Of a DNA stretch of 64,000 bases, positions 24,607 through 33,728 are shown piece after piece. The notes beneath the pieces were generated by a model. The model made no database searches, was not told the origin of the DNA, and saw nothing but the letters and a program-made list of their open reading frames with translations. The stretch comes from CAMLIZ01 sp966212505 (lineage in GTDB: Bacteria > Pseudomonadota > Gammaproteobacteria > Burkholderiales > Burkholderiaceae_C): positions 62,001 through 126,000 of the forward strand of contig CBIHRS010000006.1 of assembly GCA_966212505.1 (NCBI GenBank). The letters are read 5' to 3'. The translations under genes were made by a program, and so were the position numbers. Position 1 is the stretch's first letter, and each line of letters begins with the position of its first letter.

Positions 24607-26301
24607 ATGATCCAAGCCAAGCAAGACCTGCTGAGCGCGCTGCGCGACGCGGTCGCCCACATCGCGCCCGATGCGGGCCTCAGCCCCGCCTTCGAGTCCC
24701 CCAAGCAGGCCTCGCACGGCGACCTCGCGGTCACCGTCGCGATGCAGCTGTCGCGATCGTTGAAGAAGAACCCGCGCGAACTGGCCCAGTCGCTGGTGCA
24801 GGCGCTGGAGGCCCAGCCGGCCGTGCAGCGCTGGGTGCAGGCGCTCGAGATCGCCGGCCCCGGCTTCATCAACCTGCGCCTGAAGGAAGCCGCCAAGCAG
24901 GCCGTGGTGACCGAGGTGCTGGGCAGCGGCGATGCGTTCGGGCGCCAGCCGCACAACGGGCAGCACCTGATGGTGGAGTTCGTCTCGGCCAACCCCACCG
25001 GCCCGCTGCACGTGGGCCACGGTCGCCAGGGCGCGCTGGGCGATTCGCTGTGCCACCTGTTCGAGAGCCAGGGCTGGGACGTCACCCGCGAGTTCTATTA
25101 CAACGACGCCGGCGTGCAGATCGCCACGCTGGCCACCTCCACCCAGGCCCGCATCAAGGGCCTGAAGCCGGGCGACGCCGGCTGGCCGGAGAACGCCTAC
25201 AACGGCGACTACATCGCCGACATCGCCGCCGACTTCCTCGCGAAGAAGACGGTGAAGGCCGACGACCGCGAGTTCACCGCCTCGGGCGACCCGGACGACC
25301 TCGACAGCATCCGCCAGTTCGCGGTGGCCTACCTGCGCCACGAGCAGGACCTCGACCTGCAGGCCTTCGGCGTCAAGTTCGACAACTACTTCCTCGAATC
25401 CAGCCTGTACACCACGGGCAAGGTCGACCAGACCGTGCAGCGCGTGATCGACTCGGGCAAGACCTTCGAGCAGGACGGCGCGCTGTGGCTGCGCAGCACC
25501 GACTACGGTGACGACAAGGACCGCGTGATGCGCAAGTCCGACGGCGGCTACACCTACTTCGTGCCCGACGTGGCCTACCACATCAACAAGTGGGAGCGCG
25601 GCTTCACGAAGGTGATCAACGTGCAGGGCACCGACCACCACGGCACGATCGCGCGCGTGCGCGGCGGCCTGCAGGCGGCCAACGTCGGCATCCCGCAGGG
25701 CTACCCCGACTACGTGCTGCACAAGATGGTCACGGTGATGAAGGGCGGCGAGGAGGTCAAGATCTCCAAGCGCACCGGCGGCTACGTGACGCTGCGCGAC
25801 CTGATCGACTGGACCAGCCGCGATGCGGTGCGCTTCTTCCTGATCAGCCGCAAGGCCGACACCGAGTTCACCTTCGATGTCGACCTGGCGCTGAAGCAGA
25901 ACGACGAGAACCCTGTGTTCTACGTGCAGTACGCCCATGCCCGCATCTGCTCGGTGCTCGTGCAATGGGGCGGCGACGAAGACGAGCTGAAGCAGGCCGA
26001 CCTCTCGCTGCTGACCGCGCCCACCGAGACCGCACTGATGCTGAAGCTCGCGGCCTACCCCGAGATGCTGACCCGCGCGGCGGCCGACCTGGCGCCGCAC
26101 GACGTGGCCTTCTACCTGCGCGACCTCGCCTCGGCCTTCCACAGCTATTACGCCGCCGAGCGTTTCCTGGTGGATGATGCGCAGCTGGCCAAGGCGCGCC
26201 TGGCCCTGCTGGCCGCCACCCGGCAGGTGCTGCGCAACGCGCTGGCGATGCTGGGCGTGAGCGCCCCCCGTTCGATGACAAGGGAGATTCCGGAAGCATG
26301 A
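24607..26301 (+). CDS. argS: Arginine--tRNA ligase
   Basis: 564 residues. It charges tRNA-Arg with arginine. Features are the N-terminal Arg-tRNA-specific domain, the HIGH-like motif in ANPTGPLHVGHGRQG, the KMSKS-equivalent KISKRTGGYV, and the C-terminal anticodon-binding domain. Its length is normal for the family. There is no ribosome-binding site before the ATG. The gene ends with an ATGA overlap with the SPOR-domain gene, and dsbA follows; this argS-SPOR-dsbA string is common in Burkholderiales. Confidence 0.98.
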   Translation: MIQAKQDLLSALRDAVAHIAPDAGLSPAFESPKQASHGDLAVTVAMQLSRSLKKNPRELAQSLVQALEAQPAVQRWVQALEIAGPGFINLRLKEAAKQAVVTEVLGSGDAFGRQPHNGQHLMVEFVSANPTGPLHVGHGRQGALGDSLCHLFESQGWDVTREFYYNDAGVQIATLATSTQARIKGLKPGDAGWPENAYNGDYIADIAADFLAKKTVKADDREFTASGDPDDLDSIRQFAVAYLRHEQDLDLQAFGVKFDNYFLESSLYTTGKVDQTVQRVIDSGKTFEQDGALWLRSTDYGDDKDRVMRKSDGGYTYFVPDVAYHINKWERGFTKVINVQGTDHHGTIARVRGGLQAANVGIPQGYPDYVLHKMVTVMKGGEEVKISKRTGGYVTLRDLIDWTSRDAVRFFLISRKADTEFTFDVDLALKQNDENPVFYVQYAHARICSVLVQWGGDEDELKQADLSLLTAPTETALMLKLAAYPEMLTRAAADLAPHDVAFYLRDLASAFHSYYAAERFLVDDAQLAKARLALLAATRQVLRNALAMLGVSAPRSMTREIPEA

Positions 26302-26978
26302 AAGCCCAACGTGGTGGTTTCGTCCTCGGCCTGATCGTCGGCCTGCTGATCGGCCTGGCGCTGGCGCTGGGCGTCGCGCTGTATGTGACCAAGGTGCCGG
26401 TGCCCTTCGTCAACAAGGTGCCGCAGCGCACACCCGAGCAGGACGCCGCCGAGATCGAGCGCAACAAGAACTGGGATCCGAACGCGCCGCTGGCCGGCAA
26501 GCAGGTCAAGCCGGTGATCAACACGCCGGCCTCGGCCGCTTCGGCCGGCGCTGCGCCGGCCCCGGTGGTCGCCGCCCCTGCCCCAACGCCGGCGCCTGCC
26601 ACGCCGAAGCCGGCCGAAGCGCCTGCGGTGAGCGCGGCCAGCGCACCGAAGTCCACCCGCGATCCGGCCGCCATCCTGTCCGGCCAGGCGCCTGCCCCGG
26701 CCGCAGCGGCCTCCAAGTCAGCCAATGCCGCCCCTGGCGCGTTCACCTACTTTGTGCAGGCCGGCGCGTTCGCCCGCACCGAGGACGCCGAGCAGCAGCG
26801 CGCCAAGCTGGCGATGATGGGCCTGGCAGCCAAGGTGACCGAACGCGAGCAGTCCGGCCGCACGGTGTATCGCGTGCGCCTGGGGCCCTACGACCACAAG
26901 GAAGAGGCCGACGCCGCACAGGAGAAGCTGGCCTCGACCGGCATCGAAGCCGCCCTGGTCCGGGTCGAGAACCGATAA
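26298..26978 (+). CDS. SPOR-domain membrane protein (FtsN/DedD-like)
   Basis: 226 residues. A short cytoplasmic N-terminus is followed by one membrane helix (about 7-30), a Pro/Ala-rich periplasmic linker, and a C-terminal SPOR domain (about 147-222, FVQAGAFARTEDAEQQRAKLA then YRVRLGPYDHKEEAD). SPOR domains bind denuded peptidoglycan at the division septum. It is coupled to argS by ATGA, so its translation depends on that of the synthetase. Confidence 0.9.
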   Translation: MKAQRGGFVLGLIVGLLIGLALALGVALYVTKVPVPFVNKVPQRTPEQDAAEIERNKNWDPNAPLAGKQVKPVINTPASAASAGAAPAPVVAAPAPTPAPATPKPAEAPAVSAASAPKSTRDPAAILSGQAPAPAAAASKSANAAPGAFTYFVQAGAFARTEDAEQQRAKLAMMGLAAKVTEREQSGRTVYRVRLGPYDHKEEADAAQEKLASTGIEAALVRVENR

Positions 26979-27023
26979 GGCGCTGCCCACGCGGGCGCAA
27001 TCTCACAACGGAAAGGACATCGG

Positions 27024-27665
27024 ATGAAACGGCGCGACTTTTCTGCGCAACTCGCAGCAGCGGCCCTCGGCCTGCCCTTTGCCGGCCAGGTGCTGGCGCA
27101 GGGCGCCCCGGTCGAAGGACAGAACTACGTGCGTCTGAGCCAGCCGGTGCCGGTGCCCTCCACCGGCAAGATCGATGTCATCGAGTTCTTCTGGTATGGC
27201 TGCCCGCACTGCTTCGCCTTCGAGCCCACGCTCGATGCCTGGAGCAAGAAGGTGCCGGCCGACGTGGCCTTCCGCCGCGTGCACGTGGGCTTCACCGCGC
27301 TGCACCAGACGCACCAGAAGGTCTTCTGCACGCTGGAGGCCATGGGCCTGGTCGAGCAGATGCACCGCAAGGTGTTCAACGCCATCCACCAGCAGCACCG
27401 CCGCCTCGACAAGGACGCCGACATCCAGGCGTTCATGCAGGAGAACGGCGTCGACGGTGCAAAGTTCATGGACGTGTTCAAGTCCTTTGCGGTGCAGACC
27501 AAGTCGCGGCAGTACAGTCAGCTGACCGACGCCTACAAGATCGACGGCGTGCCGGCGCTGGGCGTGCAGGGCCGCTACTACACCTCGGTGGCGCTGGCCG
27601 GCTCGCATGAACGGGCGCTGCAGGTGGTCGAGTTCCTCGCGCAGAAGGTCCGCACCGGCCGCTGA
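27024..27665 (+). CDS. dsbA: Thiol:disulfide interchange protein DsbA
   Basis: 213 residues. The signal peptide (1-26) begins MKRRDF, resembling a Tat signal. The thioredoxin fold contains the active site CPHC (Cys60 and Cys63) and the cis-proline in IDGVPALGV. DsbA introduces disulphides into secreted proteins in the periplasm and is recycled by DsbB, not present here. AAAGGAC precedes the start. The gene lies 45 bases after the SPOR gene and is followed by a possible terminator. Confidence 0.93.
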   Translation: MKRRDFSAQLAAAALGLPFAGQVLAQGAPVEGQNYVRLSQPVPVPSTGKIDVIEFFWYGCPHCFAFEPTLDAWSKKVPADVAFRRVHVGFTALHQTHQKVFCTLEAMGLVEQMHRKVFNAIHQQHRRLDKDADIQAFMQENGVDGAKFMDVFKSFAVQTKSRQYSQLTDAYKIDGVPALGVQGRYYTSVALAGSHERALQVVEFLAQKVRTGR

Positions 27666-27679
27666 GGCCGTCGCCATCA

Positions 27680-27720
27680 CCGGGCTGTCAAGTTCTTCTC
27701 GCTGGCAGCCCGGATATTTT
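27680..27720 (+). terminator. Possible terminator after dsbA
   Basis: Eight-base perfect inverted repeat CCGGGCTG / CAGCCCGG, with an 18-base loop, followed by ATATTTT, 15 bases beyond the dsbA stop. The large loop lowers confidence. A TAGAAT sequence at 27755-27760 may serve as the -10 element for lptA. Confidence 0.5.
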
Positions 27721-27782
27721 CTCGCTGCACCGCGGCAGCGGCAGAGACTGTGGCTAGAATGGCCTGCAAGTTTCATGCCGCA

Positions 27783-28448
27783 ATGAACCTCCCCCACATC
27801 CCCTTCTTGCCGCCCGCCCTGCGTCGTGCCGCGCTCGCGCTGGGCGTGCTCGCCGCGCTGGCGCCGGCTGCCCAGGCCGAAAAGGCCGACCGCAGCCAGC
27901 GCATGACGATCGCCGCCGACCAGCCGAGCACGATCGACCTGCTGAAGCAGGTGGTGGTGTTCAACGGCAATGTCGTCATCACGCAGGGCACGCTGACCAT
28001 CCACGCCGACCGCGTCGAGGTGCGCGAAAGCGCCGACGGCTTCCATGCCGCCACCGCGATCGGCAGCGCCGGCCGCCCCGCCAGCTTCCGCCAGAAGCGC
28101 GACGGCCTCGACGAATACATCGAAGGCGAAGCCGACCGCGTCGAGTACGACGGCCGTGCCGACAAGGTGCTGTTCATCGGCCATGCCCAGGTGCGGCGCC
28201 TGCGCGGCGCGACCCCGGCCGACGAGATCAACGGCAGCCAGATCACCTACGACAACGCTGCCGAGGTGTTCAGCGTGCAGGGCGGCGCCACGTCCGCCTC
28301 GCCGGGCAACCCGGGCGGCCGTGTACGCGCGGTGTTGACGCCGCCGCCTGACGGCAAGGCCCAGGCGGCGCCTGCGCCCGCCACGCCTGCGTCGGAGCCG
28401 CCCGCCTCGCTGAAGCCCTCGAACGCGCTGAAGGGACAGCAACCATGA
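27783..28448 (+). CDS. lptA: LPS transport periplasmic protein LptA
   Basis: 221 residues. A signal peptide ends AAQA (about 1-34), followed by the OstA-like beta-jellyroll repeat unit of LptA: QVVVFNGNVVITQGTLTIHAD then EYIEGEADRVEYDGRADKV. It forms the periplasmic bridge that carries lipopolysaccharide from the LptBFGC complex to LptD. A Pro/Ala-rich tail follows residue 190. The end overlaps lptB by ATGA. The expected lptC gene is not adjacent, since dsbA lies upstream. The start giving MNLPHIPFL was chosen because it creates the signal peptide. Confidence 0.93.
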   Translation: MNLPHIPFLPPALRRAALALGVLAALAPAAQAEKADRSQRMTIAADQPSTIDLLKQVVVFNGNVVITQGTLTIHADRVEVRESADGFHAATAIGSAGRPASFRQKRDGLDEYIEGEADRVEYDGRADKVLFIGHAQVRRLRGATPADEINGSQITYDNAAEVFSVQGGATSASPGNPGGRVRAVLTPPPDGKAQAAPAPATPASEPPASLKPSNALKGQQP

Positions 28449-29236
28449 ATGCCGCGGTGGCCGCGGCCCCCGAGGACACCGCGGCGACGATGCTGCTGAG
28501 CCGCCTCGAAGCCGATGGGCTGCAGAAGTCCTACGGCTCGCGCAAGGTGGTCAAGGACGTGCACCTCGCCGTCGCCGCCGGCGAAGTGGTGGGTCTGCTC
28601 GGCCCCAACGGTGCCGGCAAGACCACCAGCTTCTACATGATCGTCGGCCTGGTGCGGGCCGATGCCGGCGAGATCCGCATCGACGGCCAGCCGGTGCAGC
28701 ACAAGCCGATCCACCAGCGCTCGCGCCTCGGGCTGTCGTACCTGCCGCAGGAAGCGTCGATCTTCCGCAAGCTCACCGTGGAGGAAAACATCCGCGCGGT
28801 GCTCGAATTGCAGCAGGGCCCCGACGGCAAGCCGCTGAAGGACAAGCAGATCCAGCAGATGCTCGACCAGCTGCTCGAAGACCTGAGCATCGAGAAGCTG
28901 CGTTCCAGCCCCGCACCGGCGCTCTCGGGCGGCGAGCGGCGCCGGGTCGAGATCGCCCGCGCGCTGGCCACGCAGCCGCGCTTCATCCTGCTCGACGAGC
29001 CGTTCGCCGGCGTCGACCCGATCGCGGTGATCGAGATCCAGCGCATCATCAGTTTCCTGAAGGCGCGCGGCATCGGCGTGCTGATCACCGACCACAACGT
29101 GCGCGAGACGCTGGGCATCTGCGACCGCGCCTACATCATCAGCGAAGGGCGTGTGCTCGCGCAGGGCACGCCCCACGAGATCGTCGAGAACCCGGACGTC
29201 CGCAAGGTCTACCTGGGCGAGCATTTCCGCATGTGA
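28445..29236 (+). CDS. lptB: LPS export ABC transporter ATPase LptB
   Basis: 263 residues. Walker A is GPNGAGKT (53-60), the signature is LSGGE, and Walker B is FILLDEPFAGVDPI, followed by the switch histidine in LITDHNVRE. LptB powers extraction of lipopolysaccharide from the inner membrane together with LptFG. An extra 20 or so residues precede the canonical start of the domain. It overlaps lptA and is 16 bases upstream of rpoN, the classical lptAB-rpoN arrangement. Confidence 0.97.
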   Translation: MNAAVAAAPEDTAATMLLSRLEADGLQKSYGSRKVVKDVHLAVAAGEVVGLLGPNGAGKTTSFYMIVGLVRADAGEIRIDGQPVQHKPIHQRSRLGLSYLPQEASIFRKLTVEENIRAVLELQQGPDGKPLKDKQIQQMLDQLLEDLSIEKLRSSPAPALSGGERRRVEIARALATQPRFILLDEPFAGVDPIAVIEIQRIISFLKARGIGVLITDHNVRETLGICDRAYIISEGRVLAQGTPHEIVENPDVRKVYLGEHFRM

Positions 29237-29252
29237 GCGTCGTGAGGGAGTG

Positions 29253-30785
29253 ATGAAACCATCGCTGCAGGTCCGCCTGTCGCAGCACCTGGCGCTGACG
29301 CCGCAGTTGCAGCAGTCGATCCGTCTGCTGCAGCTGTCGACGCTCGAGCTGCACCAGGAAGTCGAGCAGATGCTCGAGCAGAACCCCTTCCTCGAAGCCG
29401 AAGAAGACCTGCCCACGCCTTTCGAAGCGTCGATCGACCGGTCGGCCACGCCGGCCAGCGAGCGCAGCAGCGACGAGGGCGAATCCGCCGGCACCAGCGA
29501 TGCCGGCGGCGACGATGCCCCCGGCATGGACAGCGCCGAGTTCGGCACCACCGAGCGCGACGACTGGGAGAACGGCACCGAGCGCGACGACTTCGACGGC
29601 ATCCGCGAAACGCCCTCGGCCAGCAGCGGCGCCGGCGGCGACGAAGATTTCGAGCCGCAGGAGCGCGGCGACGCCGGCCCCTCGCTGCAGGATCATTTGC
29701 GCAACCAGCTGTCGGGCATGCGCCTGTCGGGCGAAGACGCGGCCGCGGTGCACGTGCTGATCGAATCGCTCGACGAAGACGGCTACCTCGCTGATCCGGT
29801 CGAAGACATCGCCGACCGCCTCGCCGAGACGCTGGCCATCGACGACCCCGAGGCCAAGGAAGAGCTGCTCGAGCGCCTGCGCTGCGCCCTCAAGTGGCTG
29901 CAGAGCATGGATCCGCTGGGCGTCGGCGCACGCAACCTCGCCGAATGCCTGGTGCTGCAGCTGCGCGCCCAGCCGCGCAGTGAGGCGCAGGCGGTGGCCA
30001 TCATCATCGCGAAGCAGCACCTCGACCTGCTGGCCCGCCGCGACCTGAAGAAGCTGATGGCCGCCACCGGCGCCGACGAGGATCTGCTGAAGCAGGCCCA
30101 GGCCATGATCGTCGCCTGCGAGCCCAAGCCGGGCCGGCCCTTCACGCGCGCCGAGTCGCAGATCATCGTGCCCGACGTGATCGTGCAGAAGTCGGGCCGC
30201 AACTGGAAGGTGGTGCTCAACCCCGACGTGATGCCCAAGCTGCGCATCAACGACCTCTACGCGCAGGCCATCCGCGGTGCGCGCGGCTCGGCAGGCGGCG
30301 CCTCGAACCTCGGCGCGCGGCTGCAGGAGGCGCGCTGGTTCATGAAGAACATCCAGCAGCGCTTCGACACCATCCTGCGCGTGAGCCAGGCCATCGTCGA
30401 GCGGCAGAAGAACTTCTTCACCCACGGCGAGATCGCGATGAAGCCGCTGGTGCTGCGCGAGATCGCCGACGAGCTCGGCCTGCACGAATCGACCATCTCG
30501 CGGGTGACCACGGCCAAGTACATGGCCACGATGTACGGCACCTTCGAGCTGAAGTATTTCTTCGGCTCGTCGCTCAACACCGAAGCCGGCGGCAACGCCT
30601 CCAGCACCGCGGTGCGGGCGCTGATCAAGCAGCTGGTCGCGGCCGAGGATCCGGCCAAGCCCTTGTCTGACAGCCAGCTGAGCTCGATGCTGGAAGAGCA
30701 GGGCATCCAGGTGGCGCGCCGCACCGTGGCCAAGTACCGCGAGGCCCTGAAGATCGCGCCGGCCAACCTGCGCAAGGCGCTGTAA
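29253..30785 (+). CDS. rpoN: RNA polymerase sigma-54 factor
   Basis: 510 residues from the ATG giving MKPSLQVRLS. Region I (1-50) is glutamine/leucine-rich (SQHLALTPQLQQSIRLLQLS), region II is strongly acidic (about 50-135), then the core-binding and DNA-binding domains. The RpoN box ARRTVAKYRE sits near the C-terminus. It serves enhancer-dependent promoters, including NorR-controlled ones, and a NorR gene is in this window. The start lies 16 bases after lptB. It is probably the end of the lptAB-rpoN operon. Confidence 0.97.
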   Translation: MKPSLQVRLSQHLALTPQLQQSIRLLQLSTLELHQEVEQMLEQNPFLEAEEDLPTPFEASIDRSATPASERSSDEGESAGTSDAGGDDAPGMDSAEFGTTERDDWENGTERDDFDGIRETPSASSGAGGDEDFEPQERGDAGPSLQDHLRNQLSGMRLSGEDAAAVHVLIESLDEDGYLADPVEDIADRLAETLAIDDPEAKEELLERLRCALKWLQSMDPLGVGARNLAECLVLQLRAQPRSEAQAVAIIIAKQHLDLLARRDLKKLMAATGADEDLLKQAQAMIVACEPKPGRPFTRAESQIIVPDVIVQKSGRNWKVVLNPDVMPKLRINDLYAQAIRGARGSAGGASNLGARLQEARWFMKNIQQRFDTILRVSQAIVERQKNFFTHGEIAMKPLVLREIADELGLHESTISRVTTAKYMATMYGTFELKYFFGSSLNTEAGGNASSTAVRALIKQLVAAEDPAKPLSDSQLSSMLEEQGIQVARRTVAKYREALKIAPANLRKAL

Positions 30786-30795
30786 CCCGCGCGCC

Positions 30796-31245
30796 ATGCC
30801 CCACCCGCAGCTCGACGCGATCGACCGCCAGATCCTCGACGCGCTGCTGGCCGATGCGCGCATTCCCGTGGCCACGCTGGCGCAGCAGGTGGGCCTGTCG
30901 CGCCATGCGGTGCGCCACCGCATCGACCGGCTCGAGGCGCTGAAGGTCATCACCGGCTACACCGTGCGGCTGGGCGACCGGGCCGCCGAGGCACCGCTGG
31001 TGCGCGCGATCATCATGGTCTACCGCAAGGACCGCATGCGCGGCGCCGACGTGACCACCGCGATCGCCAAGCTGCCCGAGGTGAGCTACTGCGCGGTGCT
31101 GAGCGGCGACCTCGACCTGCTGGTGCAGCTCGAAGCGCCCTCGCAGGAGCGCATCACCGAGATCTGGCAGATGCTCGCTGCGCTGCCCGGCGTGGTGGAC
31201 ACGCACACCAGCTTCGTGCTGTCGCCGCTGGTCGACCGGCGCTGA
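30796..31245 (+). CDS. Lrp/AsnC-family transcriptional regulator
   Basis: 149 residues. An N-terminal winged helix (1-55, LDAIDRQILDALLADARIPVATLA) is followed by the RAM ligand-binding domain (70-145, RAIIMVYRKDR then VLSGDLDLLVQLEAP). It is 10 bases after rpoN and in the same direction, but functionally is more likely tied to the threonine biosynthesis genes that follow, since Lrp-type proteins sense amino acids. The 122 bases to thrC include an imperfect inverted repeat around 31258-31290, which may be part of the thrC control region. Confidence 0.9.
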   Translation: MPHPQLDAIDRQILDALLADARIPVATLAQQVGLSRHAVRHRIDRLEALKVITGYTVRLGDRAAEAPLVRAIIMVYRKDRMRGADVTTAIAKLPEVSYCAVLSGDLDLLVQLEAPSQERITEIWQMLAALPGVVDTHTSFVLSPLVDRR

Positions 31246-31367
31246 CCTTCCACAGTGGTCACGGCCCTGGCCGTTTCGGCCACGTGGCGCGCCCGGCGCA
31301 CGCACTCTGGCGGCTGACCGCGCGCACCCGTTTCCCTAGCCTGTGAAGGCCTCAACGGAGCCTTTGC

Positions 31368-32777
31368 ATGGACTACATCAGCACCCGCGGCCGCAGCCCG
31401 TCCGCCTCGTTCTCCCACATCGCGCTCGACGGCCTGGCGCCCGATGCCGGCCTCTATGTGCCGCGCGAATACCCGCAGGTCAGCGCCGATGAACTGCGCC
31501 GCTGGCGCGGCCTGCCGTACGCGGCGTTGGCCTTCGAGATCCTGCGCAAGTTCGCCCCCGAATTGCCGACGCCGGCATTGAAGGCGCTGCTGGACGATGC
31601 CTACAACGCCCGCGTGTTCGGCAGCGACGAGGTCACGCCGGTGCACACGCTGGAACCCGGCCTGCACTTGCTGCGCCTGTCGCATGGGCCGACGCTGGCC
31701 TTCAAGGACATCGCGATGCAATGGCTGGGCCGGCTGTTCGAGCACCTGCTCGCACCTAAGTCTCGCGCGCTCACGATCCTGGGCGCCACCTCGGGCGACA
31801 CCGGCTCGGCCGCCGAGCATGCGTTGCGCGGGCGCCAGGGGCTGCGCGTGTTCATGCTCTCGCCGCATGGCCGCATGAGCCCCTTCCAGCGCGCGCAGAT
31901 GTACAGCCTGCACGACGCCAACATCGTCAACCTCGCGGTCGACGGCAGCTTCGACGAATGCCAGGCGCTGGTGAAGACACTCTCGGCCGACCTCGGCTTC
32001 CGGCAGCGGATGCAGCTGGGCGCCGTCAACTCGATCAACTGGGCGCGGCTGGCGGCGCAGGTCGTCTACTACTTCAAGGCATGGCTCGCGGTCACCACCG
32101 ATGACGGCCAGCCGGTGTCGTTCGCGGTACCGAGCGGTAACTTCGGCAACGTCTGCGCCGCCCACGTCGCCCGCAGCATGGGCCTGCCCATCCACCGGCT
32201 GATCGTCGCGACCAACGAGAACGACGTGCTCGACGAGTTCTTCCGCACCGGCCGCTACCGGCCGCGCGCCAGCGCCCGCGAAACCTCCAGCCCGTCGATG
32301 GACATTTCACGCGCCTCGAACCTGGAGCGCTTCGTGTTCGACCTCGTCGGCCGCGATGCCGAGCGGCTGCGCGCGCTGTGGGCCAAGTTGGCCTCCGAGG
32401 GGGAGATCGACCTGTCGCGCGAGGCCTGCTGGGCCGAGGCACCGCGTTTCGGCTTCATGTCGGGCGCGAGCTCGCATGCCGACCGGCTCGGCACCATCCG
32501 CAGCACCTGGCAGCGGCACGGCATCGAGATCGATCCGCACACGGCCGATGGCGTGCACGTGGGCCTGCAGCATCGCGAGCCCGGCGTGCCGCTGGTGTGC
32601 CTGGAAACCGCGCTCCCGGCGAAGTTCGAAGCCACGATGGTCGAGGCACTCGGCCGCCCGCCGACGCGGCCGGCCGGCTTCGACGGGCTCGAATCGATGC
32701 CCCAGCGCTTCACCCGCATCGCCAACGATGCAGAAGCATTGCGGCGTCTGATGCTCGAACACGCGGCGCGGGGTTGA
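31368..32777 (+). CDS. thrC: Threonine synthase
   Basis: 469 residues, the long bacterial type. The PLP-binding lysine is Lys113 in LAFKDIAMQ; the N-terminus has the family's YISTRGRSPSASF, and PSGNFGNVCAAHVARSMGLP binds the cofactor phosphate. It converts O-phospho-L-homoserine to threonine. It is followed four bases later by a homoserine kinase gene, giving the last two steps in one operon. Start fixed by the family N-terminus MDYISTRG and ACGGAG upstream. Confidence 0.96.
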   Translation: MDYISTRGRSPSASFSHIALDGLAPDAGLYVPREYPQVSADELRRWRGLPYAALAFEILRKFAPELPTPALKALLDDAYNARVFGSDEVTPVHTLEPGLHLLRLSHGPTLAFKDIAMQWLGRLFEHLLAPKSRALTILGATSGDTGSAAEHALRGRQGLRVFMLSPHGRMSPFQRAQMYSLHDANIVNLAVDGSFDECQALVKTLSADLGFRQRMQLGAVNSINWARLAAQVVYYFKAWLAVTTDDGQPVSFAVPSGNFGNVCAAHVARSMGLPIHRLIVATNENDVLDEFFRTGRYRPRASARETSSPSMDISRASNLERFVFDLVGRDAERLRALWAKLASEGEIDLSREACWAEAPRFGFMSGASSHADRLGTIRSTWQRHGIEIDPHTADGVHVGLQHREPGVPLVCLETALPAKFEATMVEALGRPPTRPAGFDGLESMPQRFTRIANDAEALRRLMLEHAARG

Positions 32778-32781
32778 CGCC

Positions 32782-33714
32782 ATGTCGGTCTTCACACCGG
32801 TCTCGCCGGCCGAGGCCGGCGCATGGCTGCGCGGCCACGATGCGGGCACGCTGCAGTCGCTGGAGGGCATCCTGGGCGGCATCGACAACACCAACCTGTT
32901 CGTCACCACGGTGGCGGCGGACGGCACGCCACGCCGCTTCGTGCTGACGCTGTTCGAGCGCATTGCGCCCGGCGACCTGCCGTATTGCCTCGGACTGATG
33001 CAGCACCTGTCGCACGCAGGGCTGTCGGTGCCGCAACCGATCGCCGACGGCCAGGGCCGGCTCTTCAGCCCGCTCAACGGCAAGCCTGCAGCATTGGTGA
33101 CGCGGCTGGCCGGCAGCGACATCGCGTCGCCCGAGGCCCGCCACTGCAGGCAAGTGGGCGCATGGCTGGCACGCATGCACCTGGCCGGCCGGAGCTTTCC
33201 GCTGCGCCGGGCCGACCCGCACGGTGCCGCCTGGCGCTGTACGGCCGCAGCCAGCGTACGGCCGCTTCTCGATGCCACACGCCAGGCCCTGCTGGACGCT
33301 GCGCTCGCCGAGGCCGCAACGCTGTGCCTTGAAGCCCTGCCGCACGGCCCGCTGCATGCCGACCTGTTCCGCAACAACGTGCTGTTCGACCGCGGCGAAC
33401 TCAGCGGCGTGATCGACTTCTACTTCGGCTGCGATGGCCCCTGGCTCTACGACCTGGCGATCTGCGCGATCGACTGGTGCGTGCAGCCCGACCGCCGTCT
33501 CGACCCGTCGCGCCTGCGAGCCCTGCTCGACGGCTACGGCACCGAGCGCCCGCTGCAGGCCGCGGAAACCGCGCTGTGGCCGGCGCTGTTGCGGCGGGCC
33601 GCCTTGCGCTTCTGGCTCTCGCGCCTGCACGACCGCGCCTTCCCGCGCGCGGCGGCGTTGAACGAAGCGCTGGATCCCGAGCATTGCTTCCACCTGCTGC
33701 GGCACCTGGCCTGA
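32782..33714 (+). CDS. thrB: Homoserine kinase (ThrB, aminoglycoside-phosphotransferase fold)
   Basis: 310 residues of the APH-fold homoserine kinase used by many proteobacteria instead of the GHMP-type enzyme. Evidence includes GGIDNTNLFVTT near the N-terminus, the catalytic-loop motif HGPLHADLFRNNVLF and the metal-binding GVIDFYFG. It phosphorylates homoserine for the preceding thrC product. Four bases separate it from thrC. Usually these enzymes begin MSVFTxV, as here, so the start is firm. Confidence 0.93.
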   Translation: MSVFTPVSPAEAGAWLRGHDAGTLQSLEGILGGIDNTNLFVTTVAADGTPRRFVLTLFERIAPGDLPYCLGLMQHLSHAGLSVPQPIADGQGRLFSPLNGKPAALVTRLAGSDIASPEARHCRQVGAWLARMHLAGRSFPLRRADPHGAAWRCTAAASVRPLLDATRQALLDAALAEAATLCLEALPHGPLHADLFRNNVLFDRGELSGVIDFYFGCDGPWLYDLAICAIDWCVQPDRRLDPSRLRALLDGYGTERPLQAAETALWPALLRRAALRFWLSRLHDRAFPRAAALNEALDPEHCFHLLRHLA

Positions 33715-33728
33715 CCGACAATCGGGCC

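Noticed and set aside
24169..26142. A 657-codon open frame antisense to argS
   Set aside because: Same shadow composition; argS with HIGH and KISKRTG motifs occupies the opposite strand.
29139..30953. A 604-codon open frame antisense to rpoN
   Set aside because: Shadow of rpoN, which has clear region I and RpoN-box sequences.
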